From Xylophilus sp. GOD-11R (GTDB lineage: Bacteria > Pseudomonadota > Gammaproteobacteria > Burkholderiales > Burkholderiaceae_C), in assembly GCF_033546935.1 (NCBI RefSeq), contig NZ_CP137854.1, positions 1,178,001 to 1,242,000 on the forward strand: a stretch of DNA of 64,000 bases, in the 5' to 3' direction. A program made the translations under genes and the position numbers. Position 1 is the stretch's first letter. The number at the start of each line of letters is the position of its first letter. Of the stretch, positions 43,648-55,241 are shown piece after piece. The notes beneath the pieces were generated by a model. It worked only from the letters and a program-made list of their open reading frames with translations, was not told where the DNA came from and made no database searches.

Positions 43648-46086
43648 TCAGACCTGGGGAGGATCGGTCTCGCGCTCCGGATGACGGTGCCGCGCAATGG
43701 CGCCGATGAAGTCGACGATGGCTTGCGGCGCCTGGGCGGCGTCGGCCAGGATCAGTCCCGGGTCCGCGCCGCCGCCGGGCAGCGTCAGCGCGATATCGGC
43801 CTTGACGAGCAAGGCCTGCGCAGCGCCGAAAGCCAGGATGGTCTTGCCATGGCGGTATTGGTCCTTGATGAATTCCATGGTGTGGCCGTCGTCCATCAGC
43901 GCTTCGACGCCGGCGCCGTCGGGCAGGGCCAGGGCGTCGAACAGGAAACCGGGGCTGTTTTCCATGGTGGCGTCGGGCGCGAGCGTTTCGCCACCGGCAC
44001 CGGCTACGGTCGCCAGCGTGGGCCCGATCAGCCGGCCGATGGCGCCGGCCTCGAACAGCGCGGCCTGCAGTGCCTGGAGTGACCCGGCCTCGACGCCCGG
44101 CGCCACCAGGATCGCCACCTTGCGCGTGCGGATGCCGCCATCGCCCGGCCGTGCCAGCAGCGACAGCGCCGGCGAGGCCGTCACCTCGGGCTCGGCCGGT
44201 GTTTCCAGCGCCTTGGGCAGCGCGGCGGGCATCTCCATGCCGAGGTCGGCGGCGAGCCGGGTCGCCAATTCGACCGACGCATTCGCCAGTCCGGCCACCA
44301 TGCGCTCGCGGATCGCCGGCGTCTGCACCTTGGACAGCTCGAAGCGGAAGGCTGCGAGGATATGGGCCTGCTCGGCTGGCGTCTGGCTTGCGAAGAACAG
44401 CGTGGCCTGCGTGTAGTGGTCGGCGAACTTCTCGGGCTTGGCCCGCACCTTGTCGCTGGCTTCCTTGGCGTCGATGCGTCGAGCCACGCTCACGAAGCCC
44501 TGTACCGCGCCAGCCTGGTGCGGCGAACCGCCGGCCAGGGAGTTCGGTTCGTAAGCCACGCGCCCGCGGTGAATGGCCTGGCGGTGCATGCCGTCGCGCT
44601 GGTTGTTGTGTACCGGCGCGATCGGTGCGTTGATCGGCAGCTCGTGGAAGTTGGGGCCACCGAGCCGGCTGATCTGAGTATCGACGTACGAATGGATGCG
44701 GCCGGCCAGCAGCGGATCGTTGGAGAAGTCGATGCCGGGCACCACGTGCGCGGTGCAGAAGGCCACCTGTTCGCTCTCGGCGAAGAAGTTGTCGGGATTG
44801 CGGTCGAGCACCATGCGGCCGACGATCTGCACCGGCACCAGTTCTTCGGGCACCAGCTTGGTCGAATCCAGGATGTCGAAACTGAAGGACTCGGCCTGCT
44901 CCTCGGTGAAGATCTGCAGGCCCAGCTCCCACTCGGGATACTCGCCGCAGTCGATCGCTTCCCAGAGGTCGCGGCGGTGGAAGTCGGGATCGGCGCCGGA
45001 GATCTTCACCGCCTCGTCCCACACCAGCGAATGCGTGCCCAGCTTGGGTTGCCAGTGGAACTTGGCGAACACCGATTCGCCGGCCTCGTTGACCAGCCGG
45101 AAGGTGTGCACGCCGAAGCCCTGCATCATGCGGTAGCTGCGGGGAATGGCGCGGTCGCTCATCACCCACATCAACATGTGCGTGATCTCGGGCATGAGCG
45201 AGGCGAAATCCCAGAAGGTGTCGTGGGCCGAGGCCGCCTGCGGCATGCCGTGGTGCGGCTCCGGCTTGACCGCATGGACCAGGTCGGGGAACTTCATCGC
45301 GTCCTGGATGAAGAACACCGGAATGTTGTTGCCGACCAGGTCCCAGTTGCCTTCGTCGGTATAGAACTTGACCGCGAATCCGCGAACGTCGCGGGCGGTG
45401 TCCTTGGAGCCGCGCTCACCCGCCACCGTGGAAAAGCGCACGAAGACCGGCGTGATCTTGCCCTTCTCCTGGAAGGGCGCGGCCTTGGTGTATTGCGCGA
45501 GCGAACCGTAGCTTTCGAAGAAGCCATGGGCCGCCGAGCCACGGGCGTGAACGATGCGCTCGGGAATGCGCTCGTGGTCGAAGTGGGTGAGCTTCTCGCG
45601 CAGGATGAAGTCTTCGAGCAGCACCGGGCCGCGCACGCCGGCCTTGAGCGAGTTCTGGTTGTCGGCGATCGGGACGCCCTGGTTGGTGGTCAGGGCCTGG
45701 CCGGCGGAATCGACCCGTACCCGGTCGAGCGAGCCGATGGTGGCGTTGACGCCCTCGGGGGCGACGGTGCCGGTCTTGTCGTTGTGCTGCGATTCCGACA
45801 GGGTGCTGCCCGACACGAGGCGCGAGGGCGGCGTGACCTGCAGGCCTGGCGGCGGATGGGTGGCGCCTTCTTGGCCATGCTCGGCCGCCTTGTTCTCGTT
45901 GAACGGCATGCCGGCGGTCGTCGCCTGCACGTCGGCGGCCCGCTGTGCGGCCGGATCGCCGCCAAGGGCTTTGCGGGGCGCCGGCTGGGCGGGAGCGCTG
46001 TCCGTATTGCGCCCAGCGGAGGCGGCGGCCACCTGGTCGGCCTGGAGGGTGGTGGGCTTGGCTGAATCAGTCTTGGAGGTCGCCAT
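43648..46086 (-). CDS. katE: Large-subunit catalase HPII
   Basis: KatE disproportionates hydrogen peroxide in the cytoplasm. The 812 residues have a long polar N-terminal arm and the clade-2 catalase core. The catalytic His lies in [14 protein letters not shown], the distal Asn in [19 protein letters not shown], and the heme-ligand Tyr in [15 protein letters not shown]. The C-terminal flavodoxin/DJ-1-like domain ([20 protein letters not shown] onward) is typical of large-subunit enzymes. Members of this type are often under stationary-phase control. It is monocistronic, separated by 106 nt from recQ downstream. Confidence 0.95.
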   Translation of the reverse strand: MATSKTDSAKPTTLQADQVAAASAGRNTDSAPAQPAPRKALGGDPAAQRAADVQATTAGMPFNENKAAEHGQEGATHPPPGLQVTPPSRLVSGSTLSESQHNDKTGTVAPEGVNATIGSLDRVRVDSAGQALTTNQGVPIADNQNSLKAGVRGPVLLEDFILREKLTHFDHERIPERIVHARGSAAHGFFESYGSLAQYTKAAPFQEKGKITPVFVRFSTVAGERGSKDTARDVRGFAVKFYTDEGNWDLVGNNIPVFFIQDAMKFPDLVHAVKPEPHHGMPQAASAHDTFWDFASLMPEITHMLMWVMSDRAIPRSYRMMQGFGVHTFRLVNEAGESVFAKFHWQPKLGTHSLVWDEAVKISGADPDFHRRDLWEAIDCGEYPEWELGLQIFTEEQAESFSFDILDSTKLVPEELVPVQIVGRMVLDRNPDNFFAESEQVAFCTAHVVPGIDFSNDPLLAGRIHSYVDTQISRLGGPNFHELPINAPIAPVHNNQRDGMHRQAIHRGRVAYEPNSLAGGSPHQAGAVQGFVSVARRIDAKEASDKVRAKPEKFADHYTQATLFFASQTPAEQAHILAAFRFELSKVQTPAIRERMVAGLANASVELATRLAADLGMEMPAALPKALETPAEPEVTASPALSLLARPGDGGIRTRKVAILVAPGVEAGSLQALQAALFEAGAIGRLIGPTLATVAGAGGETLAPDATMENSPGFLFDALALPDGAGVEALMDDGHTMEFIKDQYRHGKTILAFGAAQALLVKADIALTLPGGGADPGLILADAAQAPQAIVDFIGAIARHRHPERETDPPQV

Positions 46087-46421
46087 GTCGGTCCGTGTGG
46101 AGGGTGGGGACCACCACCGTAGAGGCGGTGCCGGACGTCGCCTGTAGGAACCTTACCGGCAGAGTCGCCGGGCAATAGCGCACGCCGCCTGGATACGGTT
46201 GCTTGATGCTTCCTTCAGCACGCTGATCTCGCCATTGGCTTCGAGATACGCCGCTTTCACCTGGAACAGATTCCTGACACCATGCACGCGCTGATGACGA
46301 AGAGGGAACCGATGCATCAAGGTGCTGCGCATGACCGACACGGCCGCGCGCGCCGGCTCCTACGGCGACATCCGGCAGCCTGCCGATACCTGCCACATCG
46401 CCGTGAGCCGATGCTTGCACC
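46087..46421. promoter_or_regulatory. Intergenic region between katE and the DUF1810 gene
   Basis: The 335 nt between the divergent katE and DUF1810 genes hold no convincing coding frame. They must contain both promoters. I see no clear sigma-70 pair, operator palindrome or hairpin that I would call. Confidence 0.4.
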
Positions 46422-46883
46422 ATGAACGACGGCCCCATCGAAACGCATGCAGAAAGAGATCCGTGGCGGCTGACCCGCTTCGTCGAGGCACAGAACGCCG
46501 TGCTGCCGCAAGTGCATCGCGAGCTCGCTTCGGGACACAAGCGCGGTCACTGGATGTGGTTCGTCTTTCCCCAGTTGCGCGCGCTGGGGCGCAGTGAAAT
46601 GTCGCAGCACTTCGGCTTGGCGAACCGCGCGGAAGCGCGCGCCTATCAGCGGCATCCGACCCTGGGGCCGCGGCTGCTGGCCTGTTGCGAACTGCTGATG
46701 CGTGGTTCGGGCCACGATGCGCGCGAGGTGTTCGGCGCAGTCGATGCCATGAAGTTGCGATCCTGCATGACGCTGTTCGCGGCTGCTGCACCCGAACATC
46801 GCGTTTTTAACGAGGTGCTTGAGAAATTCTTCCCCGAAGGACCCGACACCGCGACCCGCGATCTCCTGGGCGACGAGTGGTGA
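46422..46883 (+). CDS. DUF1810-family protein
   Basis: A 153-residue cytoplasmic protein of the DUF1810 family: RDPWRLTRFVEAQNAVLPQV, then GHKRGHWMWFVFPQLRALGR, RAEARAYQRHPTLGPRLLAC, and KLRSCMTLFAAAAPEH. These match the conserved blocks (RF..AQ, W.WF.FPQ, A.AYL.H..LG.RL, D..K..SS.TLF). The molecular role is not established; related sequences have been described as NADAR-like, a superfamily linked to ADP-ribose chemistry. No operon partner is seen. Confidence 0.85.
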   Translation: MNDGPIETHAERDPWRLTRFVEAQNAVLPQVHRELASGHKRGHWMWFVFPQLRALGRSEMSQHFGLANRAEARAYQRHPTLGPRLLACCELLMRGSGHDAREVFGAVDAMKLRSCMTLFAAAAPEHRVFNEVLEKFFPEGPDTATRDLLGDEW

Positions 46884-47274
46884 GTGCCCGGACCATTCAA
46901 GAGGTCGCCCAACTTCCGTCTACGTTCATCCGGAGGAACAGGTTTGTCGCCCGGCATCGATGCCTTGGCCGTTACGCTACACCAGGTGGCCGCCGGGAAA
47001 GGTCTACCGCACTGATTGTTCGGAACTACAAACCTGCATCTTGCAGGAGCAATTGCCAAAAAAATACTGCATGATGATGTTGATACACGTCACGAGTGGC
47101 TACCTGCCCTAAGATCGTGACGTTTTGTAAGTCTCTGGCGGATTGCCCGCGTGTGACGTCTGGTCGGAAGCGGCGTTGGCGGCGATGCGCTGTGTGCGAG
47201 CCGTACGCTTTCACGTCCGGTAGTGTTGAATATTTTGCGTCCGCTGAAGAACCGTCGTCCTGAATCGATTACCC
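46884..47274. promoter_or_regulatory. Intergenic region before the O-antigen ligase gene
   Basis: About 390 nt without a supported gene. GC falls towards the downstream membrane-protein gene. A short inverted repeat, CTGCA-TCT-TGCAG (47034-47046), is present but lacks a T-tract. No ops/JUMPstart element was found. The downstream promoter should lie here. Confidence 0.4.
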
Positions 47275-48714
47275 ATGCTAGAAATCATCCTGGTAAGCAT
47301 CCTGGCGATCTTTGCGGCATTGTCCGCATTTGCCGTGGCCCTAACGGTGGTGGGCTCCGTGCAGGTGTCGTCCAAGGTGCGGGAAGGAATCCTTCAGTAT
47401 CTGTTCGTGGGGCTGCTGCTCAGCAACGGGCTGGCGTTTCTGGTGGCGGGCAAACTGGGAGACCCTAGTTCGGTCGAAATGGCCACGCCCGGCCCAAGCG
47501 CCCTTGCATCCTGGATCATTCGATTCAACTCCATCTTTGTCATCATCGCCTGCCTCGATCAGTTTTTCCGCTACGTGCGTGGAAATCCTGTGATCGATTG
47601 GCGCCGCCTGCTTTTGATCGCAGGAGTCGTCTGCATGTTCTGCGGGAATGTGATCTCGCCGGCGCTGTTCGGAAAAAATCCTGTATCTATCGAATCGAGC
47701 TGGTTTTATGGCCCGATGCTGGGTGTCGGAATCATGTGCCTCAGCCAGGCCGCTGCGCAAAACGCCGTCCTGGTGGGCCGCAATGCCTTGGTCGTGTTTA
47801 CGGTGCTCAGCCTGGCCTTGATACCGATATTGCCTGCTTCCATGTTGCAGCTGGACTATTCGGAAGGCTTCTTGCCTGGCGTTCCTCGATTCACCGGCCT
47901 GGCGCCCCACGCGATCATGATGGGGATGCTGTGCAGCATTGCACTGTGGTGCATGATTGTCCACCCATTCTCGTCCGTCAAAATTCATCGATTCTCGCTG
48001 GCGGCGTGTTTGCTGGCCTTGTTCTTGGCGCAGTCCAAGACGGTGTGGTTTTCCTTTATTCTGAGTTTGCCGGTTCTGTATTTTTTCCGGGTCGATTGGA
48101 ACCACTGGAAGCGCAAACGCTTCGGTGATTACAAGCTGGTGTTCGTGCTGGGTTGCCTCGCCGTGGCGTTTGTCATGCTGACCGCGCTGGCGCTGCTGAT
48201 CACAGGTTTTGCCGAAGAGCGTGCTTCCGCTTTTTCGCGATCCAGTGCGGGCCACCAGGTGTTGAGCCTGACGGGGCGGGACGTCATCTGGCGTCATGCC
48301 ATCGAAGAGTGGAAAACATCGCCTTTGACCGGATACGGCCTTCCGCTGTTCAATGAGGAATACCGCGCCCGTATCCGCCATGCAGGTGCTACGTCGGGTC
48401 ATAATCAATTCATCGATGCCTTGGGACGGGCAGGCGGCATCGGCGCGGTGACGATGGCTGTTTATTACTGCATTCTGTCGTGGTTCGGATTTCGATATTC
48501 TCGTGCTACCAATGGACTCAGCACCGTACTGACCCTTTCCATGTTGGTGCGCAGCATCAGCGAATTGCCGATCCGCATTTTCAGTCTCGGTATCGGTGAA
48601 ACACCGCACTTGCTGCTGCTGATCTTAATTGTCGTCGGCCTTTGGCAGGATAAAAAATCAGATCGCAGGGTCAAGGCATTCGCGCAATCTCGGCATACCG
48701 TCTCGGTTACGTAA
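47275..48714 (+). CDS. O-antigen ligase / polymerase-like membrane protein (Wzy_C family)
   Basis: A 479-residue inner-membrane protein with about ten to twelve hydrophobic segments. The large periplasmic loop and following region (LTGRDVIWRHAIEEWKTSPL, TGYGL, then SGHNQFIDALGRAGGIG) match the WaaL/Wzy_C domain, whose members join O-antigen to lipid A-core or polymerise repeat units. Which of the two cannot be decided from sequence. Codon use is more AT-rich than in core genes, and neighbours are unrelated, consistent with acquired polysaccharide DNA. Confidence 0.85.
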   Translation: MLEIILVSILAIFAALSAFAVALTVVGSVQVSSKVREGILQYLFVGLLLSNGLAFLVAGKLGDPSSVEMATPGPSALASWIIRFNSIFVIIACLDQFFRYVRGNPVIDWRRLLLIAGVVCMFCGNVISPALFGKNPVSIESSWFYGPMLGVGIMCLSQAAAQNAVLVGRNALVVFTVLSLALIPILPASMLQLDYSEGFLPGVPRFTGLAPHAIMMGMLCSIALWCMIVHPFSSVKIHRFSLAACLLALFLAQSKTVWFSFILSLPVLYFFRVDWNHWKRKRFGDYKLVFVLGCLAVAFVMLTALALLITGFAEERASAFSRSSAGHQVLSLTGRDVIWRHAIEEWKTSPLTGYGLPLFNEEYRARIRHAGATSGHNQFIDALGRAGGIGAVTMAVYYCILSWFGFRYSRATNGLSTVLTLSMLVRSISELPIRIFSLGIGETPHLLLLILIVVGLWQDKKSDRRVKAFAQSRHTVSVT

Positions 48715-49442
48715 GGCTTTTTTGCAATGAGGTGAGGCGGTCCGTTCCACGGCCTGCGAGGTGGCTGGGAGCATTGGTTGACTCCCAATTAAAAGTGTTT
48801 TAGGCGATTTTTGCCAGAATGGCGGCAAAAACAAAATGGCCAGGGCTTGGGGGGTGAGCGAGCGTCGCTACAGCCCAGCAAGCCAGTGCGATATATCACT
48901 CCAATTCGAATGAAACCGTTCAGAGCGAGAGCTCACCACTCGCTCGCGGAGATTTATCCTTAAAAACGCCTGGAAGATCGAAATGAATCCAGCCGATGGT
49001 TTTTAAAACGGCCTTGAATTTGGGTTCGAGTTAATGACAACTGAGATCGAAAAAATGCCAGCCCGCGAAACCGCTTATCCCTCCGATCCCGTCTCCATAA
49101 CCAGATGTCTTTTCACTCATCCGTGAAGCTTCGGCGTCTCTGCATGCATTTTGGAGTATTTTCCGAAATGTTCCTTGATATTATGAGATTGTCGATTTTG
49201 GAACCAGTATTGCAATGCAGGTTCACGGTGGACCGCCACGGTTGCGTCTGATTGTTTGCTGGTTCGCGCAACTGGTTCATCGGGTAGGTGGCCTGCTGCC
49301 TTGACGGGCGCGCGGTTGAGCACCGCCTTCACCGGCACGGTCTACATCTCGGGGTGAGTGATCTGAGGCAGATAAGTGTGGCGGCAGCGTCAGGCACTCG
49401 ACCGGGCAAGGAAGGGCATACCTGTCTCGTAAAAGCGCGCTG
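48715..49442. other. Gene-poor, lower-GC stretch
   Basis: About 730 nt after the ligase gene carry no frame I can support. An open frame on the minus strand (49117-49338) lacks a ribosome site and family resemblance. An imperfect inverted pair (GAGCGAG near 48856 and CTCGCTC near 48939) is present. On the plus strand, 49260-49348 reads like the tail of a coding frame ending FTGTVYISG, with no recognisable start or family. It looks like eroded sequence between acquired DNA and the tRNA gene. Confidence 0.5.
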
Positions 49443-49482
49443 ACCAAAAAAAAGCACTTAGACCTTTTGGCCTAAGTGCTTG
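49443..49482 (-). terminator. Intrinsic terminator of tRNA-Lys
   Basis: On the minus strand AAGCACTTAG pairs with CTAAGTGCTT (49452-49461 with 49472-49481), and the stem is followed by a run of eight or more T. It begins about 20 nt beyond the CCA end of the tRNA and ends its transcript. Confidence 0.9.
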
Positions 49483-49500
49483 ATTTTATTTGCATTGGGG

Positions 49501-49576
49501 TGGTGGGCCCTGAGTGACTCGAACACTCGACCTACGGATTAAGAGTCCGCTGCTCTACCAACTGAGCTAAGAGCCC
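49501..49576 (-). tRNA. tRNA-Lys (anticodon CTT)
   Basis: The reverse strand folds as a 76-nt cloverleaf. Acceptor GGGCTCT pairs with AGGGCCC (one G-T pair), the D arm is AGCTCAGTTGGTAGAGC, and the anticodon stem-loop is GCGGA-CTCTTAA-TCCGT with anticodon CTT. The T arm is GAGTG-TTCGAGT-CACTC, and CCA is encoded at 49501-49503. It reads AAG codons. A terminator follows immediately. Confidence 0.96.
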
Positions 49577-49739
49577 CACTTTCCTGATCGGGCTTTGACC
49601 GGCGTTTGGAAACACCGGTAAAGCTCTGCATCAGGAAGCCTCGCATTATGCACAAGAAATTGCGCATCTGACAAGGTCGTCGTAAAAAAGTGATGCTGGT
49701 GCAGCTCGATCGTCGGTGGGTCGGCGCGACGCCCGCGCT

Positions 49740-50453
49740 TCAGGTCGGGCAGTGGCTCGCCGCGCTCGCCAGGAAGCGTCCCCGGTTGTCCGAAAGCCAG
49801 CCGAGCAGCCGCAGCCGGGCGGGATCGGCGCCAGCCGGTACGCGCATCGATCGGCGCTCCTGCCAACGCTCCTGGCGCAAGTCAACCTGTTCGACCGACA
49901 TCGCCGCACGCACCAGTCTGCGCGCGGCAGGCGATCCGGCAGTGCCGGGCGGAAGGTCCTCGACCAGCAGCAACCATGCATCGACCGGACCTGCGACGGC
50001 CCCGGACGGCCCCTTCCCGGCCCAGGCGATGGAGACGCCGATGTAATCGTCGACGACCGGGCCCTGCGCTACCCGAAGTCGTCCGGTCGGGGTCGGCAGG
50101 ACCGGGTGCCGCCATTTCCAAAACTGCGGCTCGGGCGTGTCGGCGGTGTAGCCCAGGGTGGCGAGCCGCGTTCCGGCTTCGGGTAGCGCGGCGGCGGCCA
50201 TCGGCGCGGCCGGATCGGTGCCCGGCACGATCCAGTCGATGACGAAGGCGTTGCGATCGGCGGGGGAGGTCGGGCGTGCCCAGCATTCGGTGCAACTGTC
50301 CGGCAAAAACCGTTCGACCAGTACGCGCGGCGGTTGGTGGCCATCGCTGGAGCACGCGGTGGCGGCGACGGCCCAGGGAGCGTGGAGGCTGGCCCAAACG
50401 GTCAAGCCGATCGACAGCAGGCAGGCGCGGAAAGGACGGGGATGCGAGGACAT
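49740..50453 (-). CDS. Exported DUF1223-like protein with CxxC motif
   Basis: A 237-residue secreted protein. MSSHPRPFRACLLSIGLTVW begins a signal peptide ending near AVAA. The mature part has RVLVERFLPDSCTECWARP, whose CTEC is placed as the CxxC of thioredoxin-like DUF1223 proteins (normally FTSQGCSSCPPAD). Later regions are rich in Trp, Pro and Ala, with DDYIGVSIAW and AWLLLVEDL. The similarity is partial, so the assignment to a thioredoxin-like fold is tentative. The ATG at 50453 gives the proper signal peptide; an ATG at 50510 adds 19 basic residues. Confidence 0.6.
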   Translation of the reverse strand: MSSHPRPFRACLLSIGLTVWASLHAPWAVAATACSSDGHQPPRVLVERFLPDSCTECWARPTSPADRNAFVIDWIVPGTDPAAPMAAAALPEAGTRLATLGYTADTPEPQFWKWRHPVLPTPTGRLRVAQGPVVDDYIGVSIAWAGKGPSGAVAGPVDAWLLLVEDLPPGTAGSPAARRLVRAAMSVEQVDLRQERWQERRSMRVPAGADPARLRLLGWLSDNRGRFLASAASHCPT

Positions 50454-50500
50454 GGCGCGTAGCCTAACTCGCCGGCATCGTTGGTTTCTACAATCGGCGC

Positions 50501-52884
<2,384 letters not shown>

Positions 52885-52888
<4 letters not shown>

Positions 52889-53736
52889 CTGCTGCTTTTG
52901 CTGGGGGAGGCGTCGTCTGCCGTCGCCGCTTCCTCGACCGGGTGCACAAAGCAATCCACAAAGGTGAAGTACAGCGAGTTGAAGAACATCGCCACCAGCA
53001 CCAGGGCTGAAATGGTGACCAGCCCGGCGGCGACCGAGCCCGCCAGCGCAGAACTGCTGTCGCCCAGCACGCCGGTCAGCAGCAGCAGCGTGGTGAAGGT
53101 GCCCACCACCACGGCGCCTGCCAGGAAGATGCCGGCCCAGGCGAGGCCGTAGACCGTGAATGCGCCGACGTTGCGGATACAGGCGACAAAGCTGAAGAAC
53201 AGGCTCTTGAGCGGCGACACGCGATACCAGAACACCAGCGCCGGCGCGTGCCAGAACAGCATGGACAGCGGCATGTAGAGCATCAGGGTGATCCACATCG
53301 CGACTTGGACCGAGGGGTTCTCGATCATGTCGCTGGCGCTGCGGTTGCCGGAGACGTAGCCCATGGCGAACTGCCCGCCATCGAACAGGGCGGAAATGGC
53401 CAGCATGAGCACGAAGCTGCCGGCGTACAGCGCGCCGAGCAGCAACATCTGACGCGCATAGGCCGGGCCTGCTCGGAAGGCAGCGAAGAGTGCGGCGGGG
53501 CGTGCGCGGCGGCCGGCCTCGGCGTCTCGCGACGCGGCCATCATGCCGAGCGTGGCGGCGGGCATCAGCACCAGCGCGAGCAGAAAGCCGATGAGCGGCA
53601 CGACGGCGGTGAGACTCAGCACCGCGACGAACAGCACGAAGAGTCCGGTCATCGCCATGGGCTGGCGCCAGAAGGTACGCACGCCCTGGCGGGCCCAGGC
53701 CAGGCCGGTGCGAGCGGGGACGACGTTCAGGTGCAT
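52885..53736 (-). CDS. BPSS1780-family membrane protein
   Basis: A 283-residue inner-membrane protein with six or more hydrophobic segments. MHLNVVPARTGLAWARQGVR at the start and WRQPMAMTGLFVLFV resemble the BPSS1780 family, which is frequent in Burkholderiales and of unknown function. The C terminus is acidic and Ser-rich (EEAATADDASPSK). It is 34 nt downstream of thrB on the same strand and may share its transcript. The ATG at 53736 was chosen at the conserved N terminus. Confidence 0.78.
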
Positions 53737-53770
53737 GGCGGAAATGGAGAGGACGAAGACAAGAAAGGAT

Positions 53771-54760
53771 TCAGGCCGGGACGGCGGAGCGCGCCTCGGC
53801 CAGACGGTTGCGCAGCACGCGCTCGAAATGGGCGGGGTCGTGCGGGGTGAGCAGGGCGGCGTCGCGTGGCAGGTGGAAGTCCCAGAGCCGCGAGATCCAG
53901 AAGCGCAGCGCTGCCGCACGCAGCATGGCGGGCATCAGGCGGCGCTCGGCCGGCTCCAGCGGGCGGACGGTGGCGTAGGCCGCCATGAAGGCGTCGGCCC
54001 GTTCGGCGTCCTGCAGGCCGGAGTCGAGGGCGATGCACCAGTCGTTGAGGCAGACGGCGATGTCGAAGACGAAGCTGTCGACGCCGGCGAAGTAGAAGTC
54101 GAAGAAGCCGGTGAGGCGTTCGCCTTCGAACATGACGTTGTCGCGGAACAGGTCGGCGTGCACCGGGCCGCGCGGCAGGGCGGTGTAGTCGGATTGCGCG
54201 GCGACATGGTTCTGGTAGGCGAGCTCGGCGCCGAGCAGGGCCGATTGCGGCGGGTCGAGGTGCGGCAGCACGGTGGGCACCACGCTGTTCCACCAGGTCA
54301 GGCCGCGCAGATTGGGCTGGTGGCGCGAGAAGTCGCGTCCGGCCAGGTGCATGCGCGCCAGCATGTCGCCCACGGCGGCGCAGTGGGCGGCCTTGGGGGT
54401 GAGCTCGCTGCGGCCGGGCAGGCGGTTGACGACGGCGGCCGGCTTGCCGCGCACCGTGTGAAGCACGTCGCCGGAGCGATCGGGGGCGGGGTCGGGCACC
54501 GGAATGCCGCGGGCCGCCAGGTGCTGCATGAGGTACAGGTAGAAGGGGAGCTGTTCGGCGGTGAGGCGCTCGAACAGGGTCAGCACGTAGTCGATGGTGG
54601 CGCCGAGGTCGCCTTCGGCGGTGTCAGGCTGGACGGTGACGAAATAGTTGGTGTTTTCGATGCCGCCGGCAATGCCGCGCAGCGAGACCAGTTCGCCCAG
54701 TCGCAGGTGGCGCATGAGCTTGCGCGCCTCGTCATCGGAGACTTCGGTGAAAACGGCCAT
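53771..54760 (-). CDS. thrB: Homoserine kinase (aminoglycoside-phosphotransferase-fold type)
   Basis: ThrB phosphorylates homoserine on the way to threonine. This is the APH-fold ThrB of many proteobacteria, not the GHMP type. The 329 residues open MAVFTEVSDDEARKLMRHLR, then RGIAGGIENTNYFVTV, LYLMQHLAARGIPVPDPAPD, the catalytic loop GPVHADLFRDNVMF and the metal site GFFDFYFAG. The ATG at 54760 begins at the conserved MAVFT. BPSS1780 downstream and DUF2782 and polA upstream form what I recall as a conserved Burkholderiales order. Confidence 0.93.
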   Translation of the reverse strand: MAVFTEVSDDEARKLMRHLRLGELVSLRGIAGGIENTNYFVTVQPDTAEGDLGATIDYVLTLFERLTAEQLPFYLYLMQHLAARGIPVPDPAPDRSGDVLHTVRGKPAAVVNRLPGRSELTPKAAHCAAVGDMLARMHLAGRDFSRHQPNLRGLTWWNSVVPTVLPHLDPPQSALLGAELAYQNHVAAQSDYTALPRGPVHADLFRDNVMFEGERLTGFFDFYFAGVDSFVFDIAVCLNDWCIALDSGLQDAERADAFMAAYATVRPLEPAERRLMPAMLRAAALRFWISRLWDFHLPRDAALLTPHDPAHFERVLRNRLAEARSAVPA

Positions 54761-54840
54761 GGGTGCGCGAAAGCGGAAAAAAGCGGTGAGATCGAAGAAG
54801 CGGGAGTTGACGCGGGGAATCGGACCGGCGCAGGGGCGGG

Positions 54841-55179
54841 TCAGAAACCGAGCATTCTCCAAGTGCGGGCGCCGCCGTTGGCGTCTCCGCCGTCGCGCTC
54901 GGAGGCGCGGCGACGCGGCCCGTCGGTCGGTGCCACGTCGTAGGATTTGACGCCGCGCGGCTGCACCGTGATGCTCTGGGTCTGGCCGCCGTAGCGGACT
55001 TCGTCGATGGAGGTGCCTTCGTCGCCCACGTGCAGACGTTCGACCTTCTGCTCGACGCGTGGGGTTCGCGGCTCCGGTCCTTCGACGAGTTCTTCGGCCT
55101 GGACGGCCGATGCCAGCAAGCTGGTGACGAGGGCCGCGGCCACGAGGGCGGCGGGGCGCAGAAGGAGCAGGGCGGACAT
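54841..55179 (-). CDS. DUF2782-family periplasmic protein
   Basis: A 112-residue protein with a signal peptide (MSALLLLRPAALVAAALVTS, ending near VQA), then a charged region with RIEQ-like VEQKVERLHVGDEGTSIDEV and RYGGQTQSITVQPRG. This is the pattern of DUF2782, found next to polA and thrB in proteobacteria. The function is unknown. The ATG at 55179 is preferred to one at 55230 because it starts the signal peptide. It is divergent from polA, with 62 nt between the start codons. Confidence 0.82.
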   Translation of the reverse strand: MSALLLLRPAALVAAALVTSLLASAVQAEELVEGPEPRTPRVEQKVERLHVGDEGTSIDEVRYGGQTQSITVQPRGVKSYDVAPTDGPRRRASERDGGDANGGARTWRMLGF

Positions 55180-55241
55180 GGACCGGATTGTAGGCGCTCG
55201 CCTGCGATGCCGACGTGGCGCGACAGGCACAATCGCCGCCC

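Noticed and set aside
49117..49338. 73-codon minus-strand frame in the gene-poor tract
   Set aside because: It has no Shine-Dalgarno sequence, no family resemblance and composition unlike its surroundings.
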